From positions 310,001 to 374,000 of the forward strand of contig NZ_JALQDG010000030.1 of assembly GCF_023631325.1 (NCBI RefSeq): DNA of 64,000 nucleotides. Direction: 5' to 3'. Of this stretch, positions 17,772 through 24,619 are shown piece after piece. The translations under genes were made by a program, and so were the position numbers. The notes under the pieces were generated by a model. That model ran no database searches and had not been told where the DNA came from. It was given only the letters and a program-made list of their open reading frames with translations. Position 1 is the stretch's first letter; each line of letters opens with the position of its first letter. Source of the DNA: Caballeronia sp. INDeC2 (lineage in GTDB: Bacteria > Pseudomonadota > Gammaproteobacteria > Burkholderiales > Burkholderiaceae).

Positions 17772-19109
17772 TTAGCGCAGCGCACGCTGCACGACATGGT
17801 TCGCGCGTTCTGCGGCGTCACGCATCAGCGTATCGACGTCTCCGCCGGACACCGCTTGATTGATCGCCACCGACGCCAGGTCGGCCACTTCGGGCCAGTA
17901 CATCACCTCAGGCATGGGCGCCGCGTTGCCTTCCAGCGCGACGGCTGCGGCCGCCTGGATTTGCTCATTGGCCGCGTTGACCTGAGGATCGCGTAAGCTC
18001 GACCACCGGTTGACCACGCTGTTAACAACCGCATACCCGTTCACGGTGCGCTCGATCGCGTTACGCTTGTCGAGATCCGGATTTGTCACCCACTTAATGA
18101 AGGCCCAGGCTGCCTCCTTGTGCTTCGAATATCTTGATATCGACACGGGCATCACGTTGATCACTGTGGTAGGCGGATCACCGGGCTTGTAGGCAGGCAT
18201 CGGAGCGAATCCGACCTGTGCCTTCGTAAGCGTTGAGTCCCTTGGATTAGTCGCAGCGGAATACGCCCATTGCCAGATCGGCAAAATTGCACTGCGCCCC
18301 TGCTGGAATGCGACGCGTGCGTCTTGCTCGACGTTGGAGGTTGCGCCCGCGCCGCATAGGTTGTGCTTGGTGTAAAGCTCGACGTACTCGAGCGTTGCTT
18401 TCATCGCTGCAGGCGATGTCCAAGCTGGATACCCCTTCGCATCGAGAATCTCACCTCCCGCGCCACGTACAAAGTCTGCCCACGCGAATAGATTCTGCCG
18501 ATTGCCGTCGGCTCCGTAATAGCAGGCAAGCGGCGCAACGTCCGGATAGGCCGCGCGAATCTTCGGTCCTGCATCGATGATGTCCTGCCATGTGCGCGGC
18601 GGCCCCAGCCTGAGCGCGCTAAAGATGTCCTTGCGATAAAGCAGCATCTGCACGTTGCTGCGCAACGGAATGCCGTAGAGCTTCCGGTCATGCGTGACCG
18701 CCGCAAGAAAGGCAGGCGGATAGTCGCTCAGGTCGAAGCTGTCGCGCTTCACATATTCGTTGAGTGGCTCGAGCCAATGCGCATAGGATGCGCCCCATTG
18801 ATCAAGGTAATTGACGACATCGAAGTTGCCGTTGGCCGCCACGCCTACGCTCGTCACCTTTTCCTGTAATGCTTTGAAGGGCACGAACGACCAAGTGACC
18901 CGGATGCCCGTTGCGTCCGTAAATTCCTGCGTGCGCTTCTGAAGCGCAGTAAATTGCGGCGTTGATACAGCCATTACCTTGATCGACTCTCCTGCGAGCG
19001 GCTTGCTATCCGTCACGCCGCGCGCTGTCTGATCTGCTGCAATGCTTTCGGGGCCGAAGCCCGCTATCAACGCACTTAGAAACGCCGCGGATGCGATACA
19101 ACGCAACAT
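17772..19109 (-). CDS. Extracellular sugar-binding protein of ABC importer (family 1)
   Basis: The 445-residue periplasmic binding protein has a signal peptide (MLRCIASAAFLSALIAG and a cleavage region around ESIAADQ). Family 1 features include VTWSFVPFKALQEKV, DVVNYLDQW, YGIPLRSNVQMLLYRKD and PARTWQDI-like LGPPRTWQDIID. The start at 19109 is supported by GGAGG upstream and gives a clean signal sequence; ATG codons further out are in frame. As first gene of the minus-strand cluster, next to a divergent LysR gene, it likely captures the compound processed by the downstream aldolase, hydrolase and kinase. Ligand unknown. Confidence 0.88.
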   Translation of the reverse strand: MLRCIASAAFLSALIAGFGPESIAADQTARGVTDSKPLAGESIKVMAVSTPQFTALQKRTQEFTDATGIRVTWSFVPFKALQEKVTSVGVAANGNFDVVNYLDQWGASYAHWLEPLNEYVKRDSFDLSDYPPAFLAAVTHDRKLYGIPLRSNVQMLLYRKDIFSALRLGPPRTWQDIIDAGPKIRAAYPDVAPLACYYGADGNRQNLFAWADFVRGAGGEILDAKGYPAWTSPAAMKATLEYVELYTKHNLCGAGATSNVEQDARVAFQQGRSAILPIWQWAYSAATNPRDSTLTKAQVGFAPMPAYKPGDPPTTVINVMPVSISRYSKHKEAAWAFIKWVTNPDLDKRNAIERTVNGYAVVNSVVNRWSSLRDPQVNAANEQIQAAAAVALEGNAAPMPEVMYWPEVADLASVAINQAVSGGDVDTLMRDAAERANHVVQRALR

Positions 19110-19273
19110 GGGATCTGCCTCCATTGCGCAAAGCACTTCGCGCTTCGCATTATCTTTCTCGCGCGCTCTTGCCAAGGATGTCCGGCGACGCGCTTTGATA
19201 ACAATGTGGACCAGTCAATTTGTTCTGTCTAATATATTATTTGTTTGACTTTCATCTTTTTTTTGAATGAACC
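19110..19273. promoter_or_regulatory. Divergent promoter region, ABC cluster and LysR gene
   Basis: The 164-bp gap between the binding-protein gene (minus) and lysR-type gene (plus) is AT-rich on its right side. It contains a small palindrome, TAATATATTA (19230-19239). LysR proteins usually bind such divergent gaps and control both sides. No consensus promoter could be fixed with confidence. Confidence 0.4.
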
Positions 19274-20188
19274 ATGGTCGACCTCCGTCAACTCCGTTAC
19301 TTCGTCGTGTTGTCTGAAGAGTTGAATTTCGGCCGCGCCGCGGCTCGCCTGCATATCACGCAACCGCCGCTAAGCCAGCAGATCATGCAGCTCGAGGCCG
19401 AGCTGGATACAACGCTTTTCATCCGCGGGAAGCGCCCGTTGCGATTGACTCACGCTGGCGTCGAATTGCTGGCGGGTGCCCGCCGTCTGTTGGCACAGGC
19501 CGACTCTGTCGTCGAACACGCCAAGCTGGCAGGACGCGGCGAGCGCGGCCGCCTGGGAATCTGTTTCGTAGCCGGTGCACTGCCGCAGCTATTGCCCGCG
19601 TGCATCAGCGAATACCGAAAGCGCCACCCCGACATCCGACTTGAGCTACGCGAGGGCGTGACCAATAAGCAGCGCGAGGCGCTGCTCGCAGGTGAGATGG
19701 ACGTCGGTTTTGCGCGCCCGATTGCGGGCGATAGTGGCGAGTTGAGTACCCGACGGCTGATCAGCGAACCCATGATGCTCGCGCTGCGCGACGACCATCC
19801 GCTCGCCAAAATGAGGCGCGTGCCAGTCCCAGCGCTTGCGTCTGAGCCGCTCGTTCTATTTAGCCGCAAGGATGCGTTCTACTTCTACAACATCGTTTCA
19901 GAGATCTTGCAGCGCGCCGACGTGACGCCCGAAGTCGTTCAAGATGCGACGCAGCTCTACACAGTCGTCGCCTTGGTGTCGAGCCGCATCGGCGTCGCCA
20001 TCGTGCCGGCGTCCGCGCGACACATGCGCTTTCCTGGAGTTACGTTTCGTCATCTAGACGTCGACAAGCTTCCGAACGCCGAGCTCGACCTCGTCTGGCG
20101 CACCGACGACGCGCATCCGGCGCTGAAACATTTCCTCGATATCGCGATGGACCAGGCGGTCCGATACTCAAAATCCAACCGCGGCTGA
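19274..20188 (+). CDS. LysR family transcriptional regulator
   Basis: The 304-residue regulator has the N-terminal winged helix (LRQLRYFVVLSEELNFGRAA, with RLHITQPPLSQQI as recognition helix) and a LysR substrate domain from about residue 90 (GRLGICFVAGALPQLLPA). It resembles the BenM/CatM-like group. It is divergent from the ABC-importer cluster and most likely activates that cluster in response to a substrate or intermediate. Confidence 0.9.
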   Translation: MVDLRQLRYFVVLSEELNFGRAAARLHITQPPLSQQIMQLEAELDTTLFIRGKRPLRLTHAGVELLAGARRLLAQADSVVEHAKLAGRGERGRLGICFVAGALPQLLPACISEYRKRHPDIRLELREGVTNKQREALLAGEMDVGFARPIAGDSGELSTRRLISEPMMLALRDDHPLAKMRRVPVPALASEPLVLFSRKDAFYFYNIVSEILQRADVTPEVVQDATQLYTVVALVSSRIGVAIVPASARHMRFPGVTFRHLDVDKLPNAELDLVWRTDDAHPALKHFLDIAMDQAVRYSKSNRG

Positions 20189-20239
20189 AGACGGCATAGC
20201 GTTAGGCCCTTCCCTTTCTCGGTGATGTGCACTACTCTA

Positions 20240-20253
20240 TGCATTCGAATGCA
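20240..20253. promoter_or_regulatory. 14-bp palindrome, candidate LacI-family operator
   Basis: TGCATTCGAATGCA is a perfect palindrome with a central CG and TG/CA ends, the general pattern of LacI-family operators. It ends 23 bp before the bicupin gene (20277), whose downstream neighbour encodes a LacI-family protein. Repression of the cupin-lacI unit is inferred. Confidence 0.6.
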
Positions 20254-20276
20254 CAACTGGACAGCTGAGGATTGAG

Positions 20277-21434
20277 ATGACGCGATACATCACGGTGAAC
20301 GAGGCCGACGCGAGCAAGCGACTGGTCAAACGTCAAGACATGGTCCCCTGTAAAGTCGCCTTTATCGACTGCAAGATGAAAGGCTCGGATCTGAAAGAAA
20401 ATTATTCGTTGATCGGCGCGGGGGTCACGCAAAGCGAAGACCAAGTCGTAAATATTCAGGAGCCGCACGGCTTTAGTCTCGGCGTCGCCGCGATGCCGCC
20501 AGGCGTGGTCAACAATTTGCACGTCCACTACACCGCCGAAGTCTTTATGATTTTCAAGGGGCGCTGGCGCTTTCGCTGGGGCGCCAACGGTGACGAAGGC
20601 ACGGTGATCGGAGAACCGGGTGATGTGCTGAGCATTCCGACCTGGATTTTTCGGGGCTTCAGCAATGTCGGCGATGACGACGGGTGGATTTTTTCGGCCC
20701 TTGGGGGCGACGATACGGGAGGAATCATCTGGCATCCGTCAATTCTCGAGCAGGCGGGAAGGCACGGCCTGTATCTGACCAAGAACAACATGCTGGTTGA
20801 TACGAGCAAAGGCGCGCCCAAGCCTTCGCCCGAAGAACTGATTGAACCCATTGACGACGACGCACTCCGGGGTCTTCGCCGGTACGCGCCGGAAGAAATG
20901 CGACAGCGCCTGGTGAAGGTCGACGATCGGGTATGGTCGCAGCATGCGCTGCTCGACAGTGTGCTACCCGGCCACGGCGCAGAGGTGGCAAGCGTCATAG
21001 GCTTTGGCATCTCACAGGATCGCAATGCGCAGCCCGCTGTGGCCAATCCGCACGGATTCTCCATTGAGTGGCTTCGGGTCGGTGTGGGTGAGCAGATTGG
21101 AAAGCATGCGCTCGACACCAAACAGGTATTGATCGTGTTCGAAGGAGCAGCAGAAATCACGCTCAATGACGTTCGACATGAGACGCGCGTAACGGTACCG
21201 CAGCAGGCTCTGTTTTCTGTGCCTGCCAATGCATGGCGCTCCATCCGTTCGGTCGGCGACGCCCCTTTGCTCATTGCGGCTATGACCAGCGGCGACCAGA
21301 AGAAGCACATCGAATGGGCGCCCGAAATCGTGGCAGCAGCAGCAAACGAAGGCTGGGGCGTAGACCACAATGGCTATGTCGCTCCCCTGCACCTGTTACC
21401 CTATGAATTGCGCAAAGCCGCGCAAGCGCTTTGA
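20277..21434 (+). CDS. Bicupin domain protein, function unknown
   Basis: The 385-residue protein has two cupin barrels. The first carries the metal-type motif around VVNNLHVHYTAEVFMIFKG (about residues 80-98) and the second has GVGEQIGKHALDTKQVLIVF. The first barrel keeps His-x-His and a Glu; the second lacks the clear His pair and may be structural. Bicupins include dioxygenases, isomerases and sugar-acid binding enzymes. The start has GAGGATTGAG before the ATG. A perfect palindrome just upstream and a LacI gene 53 bp downstream suggest a small autoregulated metabolic unit. Confidence 0.65.
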   Translation: MTRYITVNEADASKRLVKRQDMVPCKVAFIDCKMKGSDLKENYSLIGAGVTQSEDQVVNIQEPHGFSLGVAAMPPGVVNNLHVHYTAEVFMIFKGRWRFRWGANGDEGTVIGEPGDVLSIPTWIFRGFSNVGDDDGWIFSALGGDDTGGIIWHPSILEQAGRHGLYLTKNNMLVDTSKGAPKPSPEELIEPIDDDALRGLRRYAPEEMRQRLVKVDDRVWSQHALLDSVLPGHGAEVASVIGFGISQDRNAQPAVANPHGFSIEWLRVGVGEQIGKHALDTKQVLIVFEGAAEITLNDVRHETRVTVPQQALFSVPANAWRSIRSVGDAPLLIAAMTSGDQKKHIEWAPEIVAAAANEGWGVDHNGYVAPLHLLPYELRKAAQAL

Positions 21435-21487
21435 ACGGAACCGAGGGCTAAGGTTAGAATCGCGTCTTTGCCGGTTTTCCTTCGTAT

Positions 21488-22522
21488 ATGGCGCTGACAA
21501 AATCGAAATCGCCCCGCACTCCCAGGGCGACGTCGTACGACGTTGCACTCGCGGCGGGGGTTTCCCAGTCGACCGTTTCGCGCTGCTTTCAAGACGACCG
21601 GCGAATCTCCGCTGAGACCCGAGCGCAGGTGCTGGCGGTTGCCGAAGAGCTCGGGTACAGGCCGAACTCGCTCGCCCGTTCGCTGATTCTCGGGCAGTCA
21701 AACGTCATTGGGGTGATCGTCACGAAATACACCTTGCGCTTCAACCCGGACGTGCTATACGCAATCGGTGAAGCGCTGGCGACGCAAGGCGTAAAACTGC
21801 TCCTTATCGCAGTAGATGATGACGCATCGGTTCATCATGCGCTGCGCGATACGGCTGACTTCCCGCTGGATGGCCTCATCTCGTGTGCGTCGATGGAAAT
21901 TGCCGATATCGAAAGTTTCCAGCGCCATGGAGTGCCCGTCGTATTCTTCAACCGGCAGTCGTCCTTCAAAGGCGTCGACAGCGTTTCGACCGATAATGCG
22001 GCGAGCGCGCGTGAAATAGCCGATGCGTTATACGACGCGGGACACCGCCGTTTTCTATGCATTGGAGGCCCCGCCGGGGCACCGGTCAGCGACGCTCGCG
22101 TCGACGCTTTTGTCGCTCGCTTGCACGACAGAGATGGCACTTCCCTTCATCTTGTCCATTCCGACTTCTCCTATGATCAGGGACATGCAGTGATGCTGGA
22201 GCACGGGGCATCTTCAAAAGCCCCGTTCGAAGCGGTCTTTTGTGCAAACGACCAGATCGCGCTCGGTGTACTTGACGCATGCCGGTTCGAATTGGGTCTT
22301 TCAATTCCCTCGGACATTTCGATCGTTGGTTTCGACGATATACCGGAGGCTGGACGACCTACCTATCAGCTAACCACAATACGACAGCACGTGGACCAAC
22401 TCGCCGCGGAGGCAGTTCGCCTTTTGTCGACGCGACGTGAGGCGCCAGGGCTTAAGCGAAGAGCCGTGGTTGTTCCCGGGGTCCTCGTCACGCGGGCCTC
22501 GGCTCGCTTGATTCGAGGCTAG
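21488..22522 (+). CDS. LacI family transcriptional regulator
   Basis: The 344-residue protein has the LacI helix-turn-helix (SYDVALAAGVSQSTVSRCFQ, about residues 16-35), the hinge helix PNSLARSLILGQSNVIGVIV, and a periplasmic-binding-like effector domain with FNRQSSFKGVDSVSTDN and FCANDQIALGVLD. Such regulators usually repress sugar or sugar-acid genes and release on inducer. It follows the bicupin gene on the same strand and is the best candidate to bind the palindrome at 20240-20253. Confidence 0.9.
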   Translation: MALTKSKSPRTPRATSYDVALAAGVSQSTVSRCFQDDRRISAETRAQVLAVAEELGYRPNSLARSLILGQSNVIGVIVTKYTLRFNPDVLYAIGEALATQGVKLLLIAVDDDASVHHALRDTADFPLDGLISCASMEIADIESFQRHGVPVVFFNRQSSFKGVDSVSTDNAASAREIADALYDAGHRRFLCIGGPAGAPVSDARVDAFVARLHDRDGTSLHLVHSDFSYDQGHAVMLEHGASSKAPFEAVFCANDQIALGVLDACRFELGLSIPSDISIVGFDDIPEAGRPTYQLTTIRQHVDQLAAEAVRLLSTRREAPGLKRRAVVVPGVLVTRASARLIRG

Positions 22523-22639
22523 GGCATAGACTGGTAGTGACTTTCAAGACCACTGTTGGGCGCTCCGCTGTCCCCCCAACCGTATCCAAGCGCACCCGCA
22601 AGCCGAACGTTGACCGGGCTTGGAAACTGTATACGTCAC

Positions 22640-22974
22640 CGCCGATGCGTCAGATGATGCGTACACGCCATCCTGGCCGATGCGCCGCCACCGCAGCCCT
22701 AGCATCAAGCCCGCTAGCTGCTCCTGCGCGAGCGCCTGCTGCTTCGGTTTCGCTGCCAGCGCGGGGTCAGACGAATTGCCCCTGATTCAGCCGCCGCGCT
22801 GCCTGCCATCGTGGACGAGCACCTTCAAGCGGTTGGCGCGGCGGTTGGTAACAGATAGGCGTGGTGCGGATGCGCGGCACCGAACGCCGTCACCACGCGC
22901 GCCAGTGCCGTGTGTAAGCCGGCTCGCATGTCCAGCCGATCGACTGCCAGCCAGATTTCGTCGACACGAATCAA
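22640..22974 (-). pseudogene. tnpB: IS66-family tnpB remnant, frameshifted
   Basis: Reading left from a TTG at 22974, the frame gives IRVDEIWLAVDRLDMRAG and AHPHHAYL, typical of IS66 TnpB. It then shifts: NRRANRLKVLVHDG lies in a second frame, and a further shift and small deletion lead to ALAQEQLAGLMLGLRWRRIG near 22660. The TTGA at 22971-22974 is the usual tnpA-stop/tnpB-start overlap. The copy cannot make a full TnpB, and no tnpC follows. The left limit is approximate. Confidence 0.8.
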
Positions 22975-23320
22975 CGCAGCCACTCGCGTAGCAACGTCGC
23001 GCATTGCGCGGCTTCCGAGACCGGCCAGCTCACCGTTATCACTGATGGCCCCGGCGAACTTCGACACGGATCTCGGTCGAGGCTACCTCCTTTGCCCACA
23101 TAGCACAGGGACGAACACTGCAGGGTGTCGATTCAGCCTCCGCAGGACGCCAGGACAACTTTGAAAGTCTGCCTTCTGCCTGATCAAGCCAGCGCCGCAG
23201 CAGGTTCGCGTTGTGCTGATGTTCCAGCGCGACGACGGCGACTGAAACGCCGGTTACTTGGCAAGCGGCGACAACCCGCGCCTTGAATGCCTCGGTATAG
23301 CACCGGCGGCGTCTTGCATG
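22971..23320 (-). pseudogene. tnpA: IS66-family tnpA (orf1) remnant, frameshifted
   Basis: The minus strand encodes RRRRCYTEAFKARVVAACQV and HNANLLRRWLDQAEG, the helix-turn-helix part of IS66 TnpA. This continues to TEIRVEVRRG and a premature stop. The C-terminus VITVSWPVSEAAQCATLLRE is intact but in another frame, ending in TGA at 22971. With the tnpB remnant it is what is left of an IS66 element. No terminal inverted repeats were identified, so the right edge is approximate. Confidence 0.8.
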
Positions 23321-23387
23321 CTCAGACCACCGGTACCAGGCACATCGCGCCGTGCAATGACACTTTCGTGTTATACAAAACCATTAT

Positions 23388-23404
23388 CGTGTTTTTTAAA
23401 CACG
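23388..23404. promoter_or_regulatory. Inverted repeat, candidate XRE operator
   Basis: CGTGTTT (23388-23394) and AAACACG (23398-23404) form a perfect 7-bp inverted repeat with a 3-base spacer, 20 bp before the XRE gene. A further TCGTGTT copy starts at 23366, about two helical turns away from the one at 23387. This layout fits autoregulation by the small XRE protein. Confidence 0.5.
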
Positions 23405-23424
23405 CGATTCGTTAGGATAATGAA

Positions 23425-23697
23425 ATGTCAAGGCTTGTCGAAGAAAGCTTCGGCGGAGACATGGAAGCGGAAATATGCGCAGTCCTGGGGGCCGATATTC
23501 GTGCAGCGCGGGCGCGAAAAGGTCTAAATCAGGACCGAATGGCTGAACTGGCACACGTGCACGGGAACTACTTGGATCGCATCGAGCGTGAGGAGAGAAA
23601 CATATCGATGGAAAGCCTCTGCCGGTTGGCACGGGCACTGGGCTGCCAACCTTTTGAACTGCTGCAGCCGGATTTCACGCCGACGGTACAACGCTAG
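23425..23697 (+). CDS. Small XRE-family helix-turn-helix regulator
   Basis: A 90-residue protein with a Cro/CI-type helix-turn-helix (GADIRAARARKGLNQDRMAE and RIEREERNISMESLCRLARA) and little else. An ATG at 23461 is an alternative start; I use 23425. Related small regulators occur with restriction-modification systems, transposons and phages, but no such partner gene is next to it here. It lies between an IS66 remnant and the 3' side of selC, so it could be a leftover of an integrated element. Confidence 0.75.
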   Translation: MSRLVEESFGGDMEAEICAVLGADIRAARARKGLNQDRMAELAHVHGNYLDRIEREERNISMESLCRLARALGCQPFELLQPDFTPTVQR

Positions 23698-23812
23698 CTG
23701 CGTCCGTAACTATGCGTAACGACAGCGGGCAGTTTTTCAAGCAATTGACTTCCAAACGGAAAATTTAAGGCTACCTTCACAAAGCCGCGTCCAATCCCTG
23801 AAACGCTTGCGG

Positions 23813-23905
23813 CGGAAGGCAGCCGGAGTCGAACCGACCAGAGAGTGTCTGACACCCCCTACCGGGTTTGAAGCCCGGCCGCACCACCGGATACGGATGC
23901 CTTCC
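23813..23905 (-). tRNA. selC: Selenocysteine tRNA (tRNA-Sec, UCA anticodon)
   Basis: The minus strand reads GGAAGGCA at the 5' end and TGCCTTCC at the 3' end, an 8-bp acceptor stem followed by discriminator G. The anticodon stem is CCGGGCTTCAAACCCGG with UCA in the loop, followed by a long variable arm and GGTTCGACTCC in the T arm. The 93-nt length fits bacterial tRNA-Sec. The genome continues CCG after the discriminator, so CCA would have to be added or corrected by CCA-adding enzyme. SelA and SelB genes and a selenoprotein gene are in the same window. Confidence 0.95.
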
Positions 23906-23955
23906 TTCTGGACCCACGACAAAGCATGCAGGCGTTCGATTATAGCGGCGCCTCC

Positions 23956-24579
23956 TCACCCGCTACCATCACCCGGGCGCGAACGCGGCTGTCTGCGCCG
24001 CATCAACCGATAAACGCAATACAGCAACCCCGCCGCGAAGAGCACATCCACCACCGTCGCGCCATGCGATTCGAGCGCGAGCACCGCGAGATGCAACTGC
24101 CGCTCGAACAGCGCGCCGCCCAGCAGCCAGAACGACGCCCACGCGACGATCCCTGCCGTATCCCAGAAGAAGAACGCGAGCACGGCGATCTGCGTCGTGC
24201 CCATCAGCGGCGGCGTGACGAGTCCGAGCCCCGGCACGAACTTCGATACCGCGACGATCGGCGCGCCGTGCCGCTCGAACAACTCGCCCGTCGTGCGCAT
24301 GCCGCTATCGACCGCATACGATCTGCGCGACAGCGCCGCCACGAGCCGCCGCCCATAGATGCGGCCCGCCGAAAACCACACGCTGTCGCCGAGCAGCGCG
24401 CCGCACAGCGCGGCGAACAGCACGTGCGCGAAGGACAATCGCCCGCTCGCCACCGCCGAGCCCGCGAACACGAGCAAGGGCGCGGACGGCAGCGGCACGC
24501 CAAGACGCGTCAAGAGGACGTTCGCGAACACGGCCGCGCTGCCCCATTGCACGATCGCCGACGGCGGAATCTGGATCAA
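23956..24579 (-). CDS. DedA/VTT family membrane protein
   Basis: The 207-residue protein has several membrane helices and the DedA/VTT signature with the amphipathic re-entrant segments (GVPLPSAPLLVFAGSAVASG and SKFVPGLGLVTPPLMGTTQI). Family members flip phospholipids or undecaprenyl phosphate. The start is probably TTG at 24579, with an AGAGGT ribosome site before it. It lies between the DedA-PAP2-LssY gene and selC, on the same strand. A functional link to selenium use is not known and may be only positional. Confidence 0.8.
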   Translation of the reverse strand: MIQIPPSAIVQWGSAAVFANVLLTRLGVPLPSAPLLVFAGSAVASGRLSFAHVLFAALCGALLGDSVWFSAGRIYGRRLVAALSRRSYAVDSGMRTTGELFERHGAPIVAVSKFVPGLGLVTPPLMGTTQIAVLAFFFWDTAGIVAWASFWLLGGALFERQLHLAVLALESHGATVVDVLFAAGLLYCVYRLMRRRQPRSRPGDGSG

Positions 24580-24619
24580 TCGGCACCTCTCGATCGCCTG
24601 CGACGCATCAGTCGAAACA

